A DNA stretch of 64,000 nucleotides. Source: Alcanivorax sp. REN37. Lineage in GTDB: Bacteria > Pseudomonadota > Gammaproteobacteria > Pseudomonadales > Alcanivoracaceae. Position numbers and translations under genes: made by a program. Position 1 is the first letter of the stretch. Each line of letters starts with the position of its first letter. Below the pieces are notes generated by a model. The model was not told the DNA's origin. It did no database searches and saw only the letters and a list, made by a program, of their open reading frames with translations. Shown here piece by piece: positions 1 through 9,460 of this stretch. The stretch lies in NCBI RefSeq assembly GCF_041102775.1, contig NZ_JBGCUO010000001.1, positions 2,170,001-2,234,000 on the forward strand, written 5' to 3'.

Positions 1-503
1 AATGGGGGCTCGGCTCCGGCCTGCTCACCGAACACTGGCCGTTGAACCAGGAGGTGCGGGTGCGGGTGCGCACCAACAGTGGCTTCCACAGCCAGCCGGG
101 CCCGGCGATCCTGATCGGCAGCGGCACCGGTCTAGCCGGCTTGCTCGGCCATCTGCGCCAACGTGGCCGCGCTCACCCGGCCGACACCTGGTTGCTGTGG
201 GGTGAGCGCAACGCGGCTGTGGACGACATCTGTGCTATTGAACTGGCGGAGTGGGCCGGGCGTGGGGTGCAGATCGACAAGGTATTTTCCCGCGATGGCC
301 ACCCCCTCCGTTACGTGCAGGAGCTGCTGCCGGGCTACGCCGACCAGCTCGATCACTGGTTGCAACGCGGCGCCACCCTCTATGTGTGCGGCAGTCTCGA
401 TGGCATGGGTGCCGGCGTCGACCAAACGCTACGCAGCCTGTTCGGCGCCGAACGCATCGACCAGCTCCTGGCCGCCGGTCGCTACCGGCGCGATCTGTAC
501 TGA
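1..503 (+). CDS. Flavoprotein reductase, NADPH-binding C-terminal part (sulfite reductase alpha / CysJ-like), partial
   Basis: Only the last 166 or so codons lie in the window; the reading frame (starting at base 3) is open to the left edge. The visible part begins with a GLGSG stretch typical of the end of the FAD-binding domain. An ILIGSGTGLAG nucleotide-binding loop follows, then a late YVCGSLDGMGAGV segment and a terminal RYRRDLY, the usual order in CysJ-like and cytochrome P450-reductase-like NADPH domains. These enzymes pass electrons from NADPH through FAD, often on to FMN. The N-terminal FMN, membrane or PepSY part is out of view, so the exact subfamily cannot be named. The gene stops at TGA 501-503 and is followed by a hairpin. 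The next gene, an exporter, lies 343 bases on and is probably a separate unit. Confidence 0.8.
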   Translation, partial: WGLGSGLLTEHWPLNQEVRVRVRTNSGFHSQPGPAILIGSGTGLAGLLGHLRQRGRAHPADTWLLWGERNAAVDDICAIELAEWAGRGVQIDKVFSRDGHPLRYVQELLPGYADQLDHWLQRGATLYVCGSLDGMGAGVDQTLRSLFGAERIDQLLAAGRYRRDLY

Positions 504-514
504 ATCCGCACCAC

Positions 515-541
515 AAAAAAAACGCCGCAAAGCGGCGTTAG
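515..541. terminator. Hairpin with A-tract, stronger as a minus-strand terminator
   Basis: Inverted arms AACGCCGC (521-528) and GCGGCGTT (532-539) enclose a 3-base loop. An A-run (515-522) sits on the 5' side, so a U-tract forms only in minus-strand RNA. In the plus direction the tail is just TTAGAAAG. It follows the reductase gene and probably ends its transcript, but the orientation of the tract is the wrong way round. Confidence 0.5.
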
Positions 542-846
542 AAAGACTTCAAGTGTGTACAGCATCAGCGTCAAAGCGGTGGCCGGTGATAGTGGCCGGT
601 CGGTGTCGGACCTGTCGCTAGATCAGAGTCAGCGCTGGCACCCGAGTTCCCGGACCATAAGGAAAAGCTGCTTTTCAAAAAGTGACTGGATTCACGGGCC
701 ATTTACCGCCCACCACTGGAGCCGCTCCGGCAGCTTGGGTACTCTTGGGTGCCACCGTTCCAGCGGCACTTGCCTGCCCCGCCCTCATTGATAACTGACG
801 GCTTTCCTGCAACCCGCTGCCCTTTGCTGACCGAAAGGACTCCCCT
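542..846. other. Intergenic region upstream of the exporter gene
   Basis: No convincing coding region is seen on either strand. The only clear signal is a Shine-Dalgarno match AAGGA (835-839), 7 bases before the GTG start of the exporter. The region presumably holds that gene's promoter, but I could not pick out a convincing -35/-10 pair. Confidence 0.4.
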
Positions 847-3435
847 GTGATCCAAGCCCTTTACGCTGTATACCGCCGGGTGGTGCTCAACCATCCTTGG
901 CTGTGGATGCTACTGATCGTCGCCATGAGCGTGTTCTCGCTCTACCACGCCCGTGATTTCCGGCTCGACGCTTCCGCCGATTCGCTGATCCTCGAAAACG
1001 ACGAAGCCTTGGCGTTCTACCGCGAAGTGGCCCAGCGCTACGGCGGCAGCGAGTTCCTGATCGTCACCTACGAGCCCAGCGAGCGCGCGCTGTTCAGCCG
1101 CCCGGTGCTGGACGACCTGGCCACGTTGCAGCAGGAACTGGCGGTGCTGCCGCGGGTGGAGTCGGTGTACAGCATGCTCGACGTGCCGCTGCTCTACAGC
1201 CCTAAGGAGCCGCTTGGCGAACTGGCCAAGGGCTACCGCACGCTGCGTGACGCCGAAGCGCCGCTGGAACTGGCCGCACAGGAATTGTCCGGTCGCAACC
1301 CGCTGTACCGTGACCTGCTGGTGAACCGCGACGGCAGCATGACCGCGCTGCTGATCACGTTCGAGCGCGACGACCGCTTCTATACCTTGCTGCAACGTCG
1401 CGATGATCTACGTGAACGGGTCGAGAAGGGTCAGGCCAGCAGCGCTGAAAAACGCGAACTGCGTGATGCCGAGCGCGCCTACAGCGATTACTCCGCCGGC
1501 CAGCAGGAGCGCAACGCGGCCGAAATCGCCCATATCCGCAGCATCATGGATGGCCACCGCGACCGCGCCAGCTTGTTCCTTGGCGGCGCCGCCATGATCG
1601 CCTCCGATGCGGTGTCTTACGTGCGCAATGATTTGGAGTTCTTCAGCCTCGGTGTTGGCGCCTTTCTGATTTTGGCACTGCTGCTGATCTTCCGCCGTGC
1701 ACGCTGGATCGTGCTGCCGCTGTCCTGCTGCGCGCTGACGGTGTTGTGGACGCTGGGCTGGCTCGGTCTTGCCGATTGGAAAGTCACGGTGATCAGCTCC
1801 AACTTCGTGTCGCTGCTGCTGATCATCACCATGTCGATGGCGATTCACCTCACCGTGCGCTACCGCGAATTGCAGTTGGAACACCCGGCTGCCACCCAGC
1901 GCGAGCTGGTGCAAGCCACCCTCGGTTTCATGGCGCGGCCGATCATCTACACCGCGCTGACCACCATAGTGGCGTTCATCTCGTTGGTGGTCAGCGGCAT
2001 CCGCCCGGTGATCGACTTCGGCTGGATGATGACGTTCGGGCTGTGCTTCGCGCTGTTCCTATGCCTGGTGTTCTACCCGTCGCTGCTGGCGTTGCTGCCC
2101 AAGGATCAGCCGCGCGAAATGCGTGATGTGACCCGCCGTGCCACGCTGGCGGTGGCCGACTTCAACGCCCGCCACCACTTGGCGGTGGTGCTGGTTGCAG
2201 TGCTGCTGGGCGTTGGCGCGGTGTGGGGCACCACCAAACTGACGGTGGAAAACCGCTTCATTGATTACTTCAAAGAACACACCGAGATCTACCAAGGCAT
2301 GGTCGCTATTGACCGTCACTTGGGCGGTACCACGCCGCTGGACATCGTCATCGATGCACCGCGCAGCCACACCGACCGCACCCCGCCGCTGGCCGAGGAC
2401 GACCCGTTTGCCGACCCGTTCTCCAGCGCCGGCAACAACGCGTTTGCCCAGCACGACGATGAATTCGGCGATGACCCGTTCGGCGATCCATTTGCCGACC
2501 CGTTTGACGACGCCGACGAAGACAACAGCGCCGATGCGCTGGAAAACGCCTACTGGTACACGCCGCAACGGCTCGACCAGCTGCTGGCGATCCAGCACTA
2601 CCTGGAGTCGCTGCCGGAAACCGGCAAGGTGCTGTCGCTGGCCTCGGTGTATGAAGTGGCCACCGATCTCAACAATGCACCGCTGAGTTATTTCGACCTG
2701 ATGATGCTGGCGCGTTTTGTACCGGAGACGCTGCGCACGCAGCTGGTGAAGCCGTATCTGTCGGAGGACGGCAATCAGGTGCGCATCAGCATCCGGGTGG
2801 TGGATTCCGACCGCAACCTGAACCGCAACGACCTACTGGCGAAGATTCACCACGACCTCACCCACGACTTCGATTTGGAACCGGAGCAAGTCACCCTGAC
2901 CGGCGCCATGGTGCTCTACAACAACATGCTGCAAAGCCTGTTCCAGTCGCAGATCGCCACCCTCGGTTTCGTATTCCTGTCGATCATGGCGATGTTCCTA
3001 GTGCTGTTCCGCTCGCTGGCGCTGTCGGTGATTGCGATGCTGCCGAACCTGCTCAGCGCCGCCTTTATCCTCGGGCTGATGGGCTGGATCGGGCTGCCGC
3101 TGGACATCATGACGATCACCATTGCGGCGATCACCATCGGTATTGCAGTGGATGCCTCGATCCACTACATCCACCGCTTCCGGGTGGAGTTCCCGCGTGA
3201 TCACGACTACGTGGCCACCATGAAGCGCTGCCATGGCTCAATCGGCACCGCGGTGTACTACACCTCGATGATCATCGTGGCCGGCTTCCTGATTCTGGTG
3301 GCATCCAACTTCAAGCCAACGGTGTACTTCGGCGCTCTCACCAGCCTTGCCATGGTGGTGGCGCTGACCGCCAACCTGACGGTGATGCCGTCAATGCTGG
3401 TGTGGCTGAAGCCGCGCATTCCGCCCCTGAAATGA
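847..3435 (+). CDS. RND superfamily (MMPL/SSD-type) exporter
   Basis: This 862-aa inner-membrane protein has the duplicated RND plan: an N-terminal membrane helix (about residues 18-36), a large periplasmic loop, and a block of helices (about 260-420). A second helix, a second periplasmic loop and a final helix block (about 700-855) follow. It resembles the predicted-exporter MMPL branch rather than AcrB, is shorter than AcrB and has no adjacent membrane-fusion or outer-membrane partner. Such proteins move hydrophobic molecules, often lipids, using the proton gradient; the substrate here is unknown. The second periplasmic loop has an acidic low-complexity insert (about residues 519-565) with repeated DPFADPF and DPFGDPF units. 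The GTG start is chosen for its AAGGA 7 bases upstream. A bidirectional terminator follows. Confidence 0.85.
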   Translation: MIQALYAVYRRVVLNHPWLWMLLIVAMSVFSLYHARDFRLDASADSLILENDEALAFYREVAQRYGGSEFLIVTYEPSERALFSRPVLDDLATLQQELAVLPRVESVYSMLDVPLLYSPKEPLGELAKGYRTLRDAEAPLELAAQELSGRNPLYRDLLVNRDGSMTALLITFERDDRFYTLLQRRDDLRERVEKGQASSAEKRELRDAERAYSDYSAGQQERNAAEIAHIRSIMDGHRDRASLFLGGAAMIASDAVSYVRNDLEFFSLGVGAFLILALLLIFRRARWIVLPLSCCALTVLWTLGWLGLADWKVTVISSNFVSLLLIITMSMAIHLTVRYRELQLEHPAATQRELVQATLGFMARPIIYTALTTIVAFISLVVSGIRPVIDFGWMMTFGLCFALFLCLVFYPSLLALLPKDQPREMRDVTRRATLAVADFNARHHLAVVLVAVLLGVGAVWGTTKLTVENRFIDYFKEHTEIYQGMVAIDRHLGGTTPLDIVIDAPRSHTDRTPPLAEDDPFADPFSSAGNNAFAQHDDEFGDDPFGDPFADPFDDADEDNSADALENAYWYTPQRLDQLLAIQHYLESLPETGKVLSLASVYEVATDLNNAPLSYFDLMMLARFVPETLRTQLVKPYLSEDGNQVRISIRVVDSDRNLNRNDLLAKIHHDLTHDFDLEPEQVTLTGAMVLYNNMLQSLFQSQIATLGFVFLSIMAMFLVLFRSLALSVIAMLPNLLSAAFILGLMGWIGLPLDIMTITIAAITIGIAVDASIHYIHRFRVEFPRDHDYVATMKRCHGSIGTAVYYTSMIIVAGFLILVASNFKPTVYFGALTSLAMVVALTANLTVMPSMLVWLKPRIPPLK

Positions 3436-3502
3436 TCGGCGGACGGGCCAGCGCTGCCGCACACCGGCGCCGCTGAACCCGGGCCGCCCTTGAAGCAGAC
3501 AC

Positions 3503-3530
3503 AAAAAAGGCGCCCTGGAGCGCCTTTTTT
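3503..3530. terminator. Bidirectional intrinsic terminator
   Basis: Stem GGCGC (3509-3513) / GCGCC (3520-3524) is flanked by six A and six T, so a U-tract forms in both directions. It separates the exporter gene (+) from the convergent lipoprotein gene (-). Confidence 0.85.
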
Positions 3531-3548
3531 GCATTCCGAACCACTGCC

Positions 3549-5411
3549 TCAGTGGGTCAATTCCACATGGAATACCGCCGTGGTGCCGCTGACTTCATTG
3601 CCCACAATCACCCATGGCTTGCCGTCTGGGGTTTGCTCGGCGGGCACGAACACCAGCCCTTCCGGCCCCAAATCACCCGCCGCTTCCAGCGCTACGGCGG
3701 GGTCTTGGTCCCAATCGTCCCGGCTGTTCAGGTAGTCCTTGAACACCGGCGCGTTCGGATCGGTGATGTCATACAGCATGACACCGCCCATGCGTTCCAG
3801 GCCGATGAACGCGTACTGACGGCCTTCGATGGTGCCCACGGCAACACCTTCCGGCTCCGGCCCCTTGCCGGTGCTACGCGCCCGTGCTTTGCCCGGCGCG
3901 TTGTGGCCGCTGTTGAAGTACGACGCACAGTCGATGTTGCGCGCGCTGCCCAACTTGCACTGGTCGCTGAGCAGGAACTGCTCGAACTGGTCGCCACTGT
4001 CCCACACCAACGCGCCGTCGGCACTCCAGATCGAAAACGAACGCGCACCGTAGGCGTAAAGTTGGTCGTACATCAGCCGGTCGCCATGGGCGTCCTGCTC
4101 GCCCTGGGCGTTGAACATCACCGGCGCGCCAGCCTCATCGGTGCGGTAGCCCTGCACCCAGGAAATCTTCAGCCGGCCCAGCTGGTCGTCCTCGCGGCAC
4201 AACCCGGCATCACCGGCAGTGGCGCCGCAGTAGCTGAACACTTCTGGATTGAGCAGCGCACCGTTGGCCAGCGCCATCAATTGCGGCGGCATGTCATCGC
4301 CGCAGCGGCGGGCAAAGCCCTTGCTGTGCACTAGGTGTTTGACGCGCAGCTCTTCGACAAAGCCTTGGTCGGCATCGCCACAGGCACCGGCCTTGAAATA
4401 ATCCGGGTTGTCTTCGCCCCAGGCACGGGCGTCGCCTTCGTTGGCGGACAGGATGTAGGTGCTGCCAGCCACCTGATAGGCAGCAATCGCATCCGGCTGG
4501 TACATGCCCAGCACGCCCTGCCAGGTCCGCACCTCCGGCGCCAACGGCTCATCGCTAACATCGAGGCCATTGCCGTCGGCGCCATGGTCCTTGAAGCCGA
4601 GCGGCACAATGTCGGTGATGGTGGCGGTAGCAATATCGATCTTCGCCAGCGCGTTGTTTTCCTGCAGCGCCACCCAAGCAGTGCGGCTGTCAGCGGCCAC
4701 CGCGATGTATTCCGGCTCCAGATCCTGCGCCACGCTGGCATGGGGGCCGTACAGCCGCACGCCTTTGGCACGCAGTTGCGCGGCTTGGTCATTGAAGGCG
4801 TGGAAGTCGGCGGTGCGGACCTGCGGATTGAGCGGATCGCTCACCGCCACCACCGACACCGAGCCTTCCGGATCGATCTGGTAGTCATCACTCGGCTCGC
4901 CTTCGTTGGCCACCAGCACATAACCACCGTCCGGCGTGAAGGTGACCATGTCCGGCAGCGCACCCACCGGCACCGTGCTGATCGGCTGCTCCAGGTTATC
5001 CAGCCGGTACAGCGCCAAGGTGCCAGGGTCGGTTTTCAGCACCGGCTCGATCGCGACCGCCAGCAAGTTGCCGTGGATGGCGATGCTGTTGACCGTGGCA
5101 CCGGGCACCACCGCCGTCACATCCAGCACCGTCTGCCGGTTCAGCTGCGCCGGGTTACTGGCGTCCAGTACGTCCACCTGCCCGCTCTGGGCGTTGACCA
5201 TGAAGATGCGCTGGCCAGTGGTGTCGAACGCCGGGATCTCGGCCGCGCTCTGCTCGAAGGTACCGGTGCTGTAGCGTCCTGCCAGCGACAACGTCACGGC
5301 CTTGGGCGCAGGCGGCGGCGTCACGCCGTGGTCGGAATCACTGCTGCTGCCACAGCCGGCCAGGGTGACGGTCAGCAGGGCCGAGCCCAGCCAAGGAATG
5401 ATGCGTTGCAT
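3549..5411 (-). CDS. Choice-of-anchor I family lipoprotein (beta-propeller-like)
   Basis: This 620-aa exported protein has a lipobox LAGC near residue 20, then a Ser/Asp-rich linker. The body has repeated blade-like segments such as AFDTTGQRIFMVNAQSG and VTFTPDGGYVLVANEGEPSDD, typical of the choice-of-anchor I group, which is distantly like YncE and phytase-like propellers. Conserved sections include a central AYQVAGSTYILSANEGDAR and a late PEPEGVAVGTIEGRQYAFIGLER. The function of the family is not established; some members sit with extracellular phosphatases and nucleases. The start at 5411 is preferred because GGAGG lies 4 bases upstream and the signal peptide then has normal length; an upstream ATG at 5429 lacks such a site. 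It converges on the exporter, with a shared terminator. Confidence 0.82.
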   Translation of the reverse strand: MQRIIPWLGSALLTVTLAGCGSSSDSDHGVTPPPAPKAVTLSLAGRYSTGTFEQSAAEIPAFDTTGQRIFMVNAQSGQVDVLDASNPAQLNRQTVLDVTAVVPGATVNSIAIHGNLLAVAIEPVLKTDPGTLALYRLDNLEQPISTVPVGALPDMVTFTPDGGYVLVANEGEPSDDYQIDPEGSVSVVAVSDPLNPQVRTADFHAFNDQAAQLRAKGVRLYGPHASVAQDLEPEYIAVAADSRTAWVALQENNALAKIDIATATITDIVPLGFKDHGADGNGLDVSDEPLAPEVRTWQGVLGMYQPDAIAAYQVAGSTYILSANEGDARAWGEDNPDYFKAGACGDADQGFVEELRVKHLVHSKGFARRCGDDMPPQLMALANGALLNPEVFSYCGATAGDAGLCREDDQLGRLKISWVQGYRTDEAGAPVMFNAQGEQDAHGDRLMYDQLYAYGARSFSIWSADGALVWDSGDQFEQFLLSDQCKLGSARNIDCASYFNSGHNAPGKARARSTGKGPEPEGVAVGTIEGRQYAFIGLERMGGVMLYDITDPNAPVFKDYLNSRDDWDQDPAVALEAAGDLGPEGLVFVPAEQTPDGKPWVIVGNEVSGTTAVFHVELTH

Positions 5412-5642
5412 GAAGCCTCCGGAATCCATCTAAGGGTTGGGGACTTGTAGCAATGTCACATGACACCAGGGTGGCTCAGGCGTGACGACGCCATGACAAA
5501 GCAGACACAAACCGACAACAGTACCAAGGTGCCAATTGCGGTACACCTGACCCGGATGGTGCCAGGTACGGCCCATCAGGCAGATCACAACAACAACAAT
5601 GGACGGCACTGACGCCGTCCCGCTGCGTTTCCAGGAGCACTG

Positions 5643-8621
5643 ATGAAGAGTCCCTTGCGTCTGGCCGGGCTGTCGCTGGCGGCCGCCCTGTTGGTGACCG
5701 GCTGTGGCGGTGATGAGGGCCGCGCGCGGCCTGCCACCGGCCCCGACACCACGCCGCCCACCACCACCCCGGAGCCGTCCACGCCCGGCCGCACCTTTAC
5801 CATCCAGCCCGGCGCCAATGCCACCGCTGACATGGTTAACGCCATGGTGCAGCTGCGCCCAGGCGACACGCTGGCGTTCGCCTGCGGTTTCTTCGACTTG
5901 ACCCAGAGCCTGCTGGTGCAAGCCACCGAGGATGTGTTGATCAAGGGCTGCGGCCGTGATCGCACGGTGTTGTCGTTCCGTGACAGTGTGACGCCGACCG
6001 GGCTGGAGGCGCTCAACGTGCGCGGCATCACGGTGGAGGACATGACCATCGCCGATCCGCCCGGCGATGCGTTTAAGCTCAAGGGGGTGAAATGGGGCAC
6101 GCTGCGCAACGTGCGCGCGATCTGGTCCGGCGGCGCCGAGCCGATCACGGCGGCCAACTATGCCAAGCGCATCATCGTCGGCTGCACTGTGCCGCCAAAG
6201 AATCCCGGCGACCCGACCCCTGACTACGTGCCATCACAGGATGCCGGCCGCTACGGCATCTACCCGGTGGAATCAGAAAACATTTTGGTGGAGAACTCCG
6301 AGTCGATCGGCGCCTCCGACGCCGGCATCTATGTCGGCCAGACCAACACCGCCATCATTCGCAACAGCCGCGCGCTGTATAACGTGATGGGGTTTGAAAT
6401 CGAGAACGTGCGCAACGGCGAGTACGACAGCAACATTGCCGAGTGCAACACCGGCGGTTTCCTGATCTACGATCTGGAGAACATCACCCAGTACGGCGAC
6501 ACCTCAGTGATGGTCGGCAACACCGCCCGCAACAACAATACCTATAACTTTGCCCATGGCGGTATCGTCGCCGAGGTGCCGCGCGGGGTCGGTTTCATCA
6601 CTCTCGGTTACGACAACATCGAGGTGTACGACAACACCTTCGAGGACCACAGCACCGCCGCAATCCTGCATGTCAGCTACGACCTGCTGAACGGCGCCGG
6701 CCAAACCGCGGACCGCAAGCTTGACCCTTACACTGAGGGACTGCACGTGCACCACAACCGGGTGCGCAACTCCGGCTACGACCTGCCCAAAGTGGATCTC
6801 GGCAAGCTGATGGCCGGTGACATCAACAGCCTGTTGCCGACCCTGATCGGGCTCAAGAACGTGCCGTCGATCAACGATCCGATCGTGCTGCTGAAGACAC
6901 TGAAAAACCTCACCAACCTCGGCCGCGGCGCCCACGTCATCTGGGATGGCTTGCTCGACGAGCGTGATGCCAGCTGCCCCTACCCGCTCGACGCTGAGGG
7001 CCATCCGGTGCCCGCCGATGCCGCCGGCAAACCGCTGCACACCAATGCCCATCCGAACCCGGCCTGCCACTACAACGCCTACAAGTTCGATGACCGTGGC
7101 CAGCGCAAACGGCCGGAATACTGGTCCTGCTACCACGACAACGAGTTCGACGCCGGCAGCGCCACCTACCTGAACTTCCATGGCACCGCCGGGTTGGAAC
7201 TGGTTCTGGCGGTGATGGAGCAAGACCTCAGCCTGCTAACCCCGTCCGGGCTGCTGAAGCTGGTCAACGGCGTGTTCAACTTCCCGTCCAGCACCGACAT
7301 CAGTGTGCACGACTGCCAAGCCCGCTTTGGTCGCGTGCCGGCGGCGCTGCCCCGAGTGGTGATTCCGCCGTTCGAGCGCAGCGCGGAAATCGATCCCGCG
7401 ATCCCGGAACACCAAGTCAAAGCGCTGTGCGAAGCGACGCCCGGCGACGGCCAGATCAACCGTCCGGCGTTGGCGGTGAACTGCCCACTGCTGGCCCACT
7501 ACAACTTGTTCGAGGACGCCAGCGACCCGCGCAGCCTGCCCCATGAAGGCGGCGTGCCGTTCGTGCTCAACACCAAGCTGTTCTCCGATTACGCCACCAA
7601 GTACCGGGTCGCGTTCCTGCCGCCGGACACCCAAGCGGTGTATGTGGACGGCCGCGACGGCAGCAACCCCAACGGCACGCTGCATTTCCCGGTGGGCACA
7701 GTGCTGGCCAAGACATTCGCCTTCACCGACGACGAAGCCGGCACCGAAACGCCGGTGGAAACGCGGCTGCTGATCAAGCGGGTCGGCCAGAGCGGCAAGG
7801 CGTATTGGGAAGGACTGCCCTACCTGTGGGAGACCGGTGCCGACGGCGTGCCGGTGGCACGACTGGCGCTGGGCGGTGCCACCGTCAGCGGCCGCTGGCA
7901 TTACCGCGATGCTGACAACGGCGCGCTGCACAGCGGCCGCACCGATCACTATTCGGTGCCCAACGCCAACCAGTGCATCACCTGCCACGGCAACGATGAC
8001 AACGAATCCGGCAGCGCCCCGATCGGGCCCAAACCGCGCAACCTGAACCGCCTCTATCAGCCAGAAACAGCGTTCATGCAGGGCACCGGTCAGGCCAGCT
8101 TTGCCGCCGAGAACCAATTGCAGATGTGGCACCAGCGCGGCTTGCTCAGCGGCGTGCCAGCGCTGGAACTGGATGGCCAGGGCAATGCCACCAACGTCGA
8201 GCGCCTGCCGCGTTGGAATCTGCCCGGCGACGGGGGTCCGGCGGCTCACTCGAAGGCTGACATCGAGCAGCGGCTGCGCGCCTACATGGAGGTCAACTGC
8301 CAGCATTGCCACAACGACCGTGGCGCAGCGTCCAACACCGGGTACTACCTAGACAGCTTCCGTCCGGTGAACGCCAGCGTCGGCATTTGCAAGCAACCCA
8401 CCGCCACCGGTGGCGGCTCCTGCGGTCGTACCTACGTGGTGGTTCCGGGCCAGGCCGACGCCTCGATCGTGACGTGCCGCATGGAGGCGGTGCATGACCC
8501 GGAACGGATGATGCCGCCGATCGCCCGCAGTGTGGCCCACGATGAAGCCACGGCGCTGCTGCGCGACTGGATTAACCAAGTGGTGGACCAGAGCTACGAC
8601 AACGGCCGCTCCTGCCGCTGA
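5643..8621 (+). CDS. Parallel beta-helix lipoprotein fused to an SO2930-type diheme cytochrome c
   Basis: This 992-aa protein has two normally separate parts. A signal peptide with lipobox VTGC (Cys21) leads into a right-handed beta-helix region (about residues 50-430), rich in repeats such as NILVENSESIGASDAGIYVGQTN and asparagine ladders. The second half (about 600-992) carries two heme c sites, CITCH (778-782) and CQHCH (886-890), and a late MMPPI segment that could supply a Met ligand. As I recall, TIGRFAM describes the beta-helix family (TIGR03805) and the cytochrome family (TIGR03806) as regular gene neighbours of unknown function that may also be fused. The likely location is the outer membrane or periplasm, with redox activity. 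SD AGGAG (5633-5637) is 5 bases before ATG. It stands alone as a transcription unit. Confidence 0.85.
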   Translation: MKSPLRLAGLSLAAALLVTGCGGDEGRARPATGPDTTPPTTTPEPSTPGRTFTIQPGANATADMVNAMVQLRPGDTLAFACGFFDLTQSLLVQATEDVLIKGCGRDRTVLSFRDSVTPTGLEALNVRGITVEDMTIADPPGDAFKLKGVKWGTLRNVRAIWSGGAEPITAANYAKRIIVGCTVPPKNPGDPTPDYVPSQDAGRYGIYPVESENILVENSESIGASDAGIYVGQTNTAIIRNSRALYNVMGFEIENVRNGEYDSNIAECNTGGFLIYDLENITQYGDTSVMVGNTARNNNTYNFAHGGIVAEVPRGVGFITLGYDNIEVYDNTFEDHSTAAILHVSYDLLNGAGQTADRKLDPYTEGLHVHHNRVRNSGYDLPKVDLGKLMAGDINSLLPTLIGLKNVPSINDPIVLLKTLKNLTNLGRGAHVIWDGLLDERDASCPYPLDAEGHPVPADAAGKPLHTNAHPNPACHYNAYKFDDRGQRKRPEYWSCYHDNEFDAGSATYLNFHGTAGLELVLAVMEQDLSLLTPSGLLKLVNGVFNFPSSTDISVHDCQARFGRVPAALPRVVIPPFERSAEIDPAIPEHQVKALCEATPGDGQINRPALAVNCPLLAHYNLFEDASDPRSLPHEGGVPFVLNTKLFSDYATKYRVAFLPPDTQAVYVDGRDGSNPNGTLHFPVGTVLAKTFAFTDDEAGTETPVETRLLIKRVGQSGKAYWEGLPYLWETGADGVPVARLALGGATVSGRWHYRDADNGALHSGRTDHYSVPNANQCITCHGNDDNESGSAPIGPKPRNLNRLYQPETAFMQGTGQASFAAENQLQMWHQRGLLSGVPALELDGQGNATNVERLPRWNLPGDGGPAAHSKADIEQRLRAYMEVNCQHCHNDRGAASNTGYYLDSFRPVNASVGICKQPTATGGGSCGRTYVVVPGQADASIVTCRMEAVHDPERMMPPIARSVAHDEATALLRDWINQVVDQSYDNGRSCR

Positions 8622-8624
8622 CGC

Positions 8625-8656
8625 AAAAAAAACGGGCTCAATTGCTTGAGCCCGTT
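8625..8656 (-). terminator. Intrinsic terminator for the minus-strand beta-barrel gene
   Basis: Arms AACGGGCTCAA (8631-8641) and TTGAGCCCGTT (8646-8656) form an 11-bp stem with a 4-base loop. Eight A on the plus strand (8625-8632) give a U-tract only in minus-strand RNA. It fits the end of the beta-barrel gene at 8778 and probably also blocks the convergent fusion gene. Confidence 0.85.
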
Positions 8657-8777
8657 GACGCCCCCCGGCGTAGAAAAGTCTGAGCAGTCACGCTGCCACA
8701 GGCCCAGCCGGGGAGCAATTGTTGAAGCTGGCACTAGCACCCGCAGCGGTCGGCGCGCCGGCCACTGCGGGCTGGGT

Positions 8778-9365
8778 TTAGAAGCGGATACCGGCCCCTG
8801 CTGTCACCCCATGCAGCGTCACATCCTTGGCCAGCAGCCAACTCATGTACTCCGCATTCAGCATCAGTTTGGTGCCCAACGCCATCTGAATGCCGACACC
8901 GCCGGACAGTGAACTGTCGGTTTCTTCGACCTTTATTTGCATGCCCCAGCTGTCCACCGTGGCGCGGCGCTTGACCCGCGACACGCCCAACGACGCATAC
9001 AGCGACAGCGACTCGTTGAGCGGCACCACCGGGCGCAGATAGAGCCCCATCATGCTTGGTGCCGAGAACTCCACTGCTGTGCCGTAGACATTGATCTCCT
9101 TGTCGCCGGTCTTGCCGACCCGCAGTTCCAGGCCCAGCCGTTCCTGCATCATCCAACCAGCGGTGAGGTACTGGCTCGACAGCGACACCGTTTTGTCCAG
9201 ATCGTCCTCGGTATAGCGTGCGCTACCGACGTTGTAAGCCAGGTAGCCGTCGGCCCAACTGGCCGCCGGTGCCGCAGCCCCCGCCGCCACCGCCAGCACC
9301 AGCGCCAAGGTGCCGCGTCCCCGTTTCGCCCCAGCCAGCCGGGTGCGATTGATCTTGTTATCCAC
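8778..9365 (-). CDS. Small outer-membrane beta-barrel protein (porin/OmpX-like family), copy 1
   Basis: The 195-aa product has a basic N-terminus, a hydrophobic segment ending in WADG (signal peptide, cleavage near residue 38) and alternating hydrophobic strands. It ends in Phe, the C-terminal signature recognised by the BAM machinery. Size and pattern suggest an eight-stranded barrel. It is paralogous to the protein at 11639-12163: both share a segment like E-[VL]-R-x-G, then NG/YG and a block like GxYVRPxLPLNExxxLYxxxGVxRxK. Two GTG codons compete for the start; the one at 9365 has AAGGAG 5 bases upstream, whereas the one at 9371 overlaps that site. The role is unknown. It follows the GTPase/Roadblock cluster on the same strand, about 100 bases downstream of it, and could be co-transcribed. 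Confidence 0.78.
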   Translation of the reverse strand: MDNKINRTRLAGAKRGRGTLALVLAVAAGAAAPAASWADGYLAYNVGSARYTEDDLDKTVSLSSQYLTAGWMMQERLGLELRVGKTGDKEINVYGTAVEFSAPSMMGLYLRPVVPLNESLSLYASLGVSRVKRRATVDSWGMQIKVEETDSSLSGGVGIQMALGTKLMLNAEYMSWLLAKDVTLHGVTAGAGIRF

Positions 9366-9437
9366 TGCCACTCCTTGATCGGGACGCTTTGGTCCATGGT
9401 CCTCGCCGGCACTGGGCGTCCCTTACCGGCGGGTGTC

Positions 9438-9457
9438 GGCGCCGCCCCTGCGGCGCC
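9438..9457. other. GC-rich hairpin after the Roadblock cluster
   Basis: Perfect arms GGCGCCGC (9438-9445) and GCGGCGCC (9450-9457) enclose a 4-base loop just downstream of the last cluster gene on the minus strand. There is no T-run on either side. It may be a weak terminator or an mRNA-stabilising end rather than a strong stop. Confidence 0.4.
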
Positions 9458-9460
9458 GGG

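Noticed and set aside
4335-5450. Long plus-strand open frame (371 codons) opposite the choice-of-anchor I gene
   Set aside because: It is His/Arg/Val-rich with no family likeness and mirrors codon bias of the real minus-strand gene, which has a lipobox and domain motifs.
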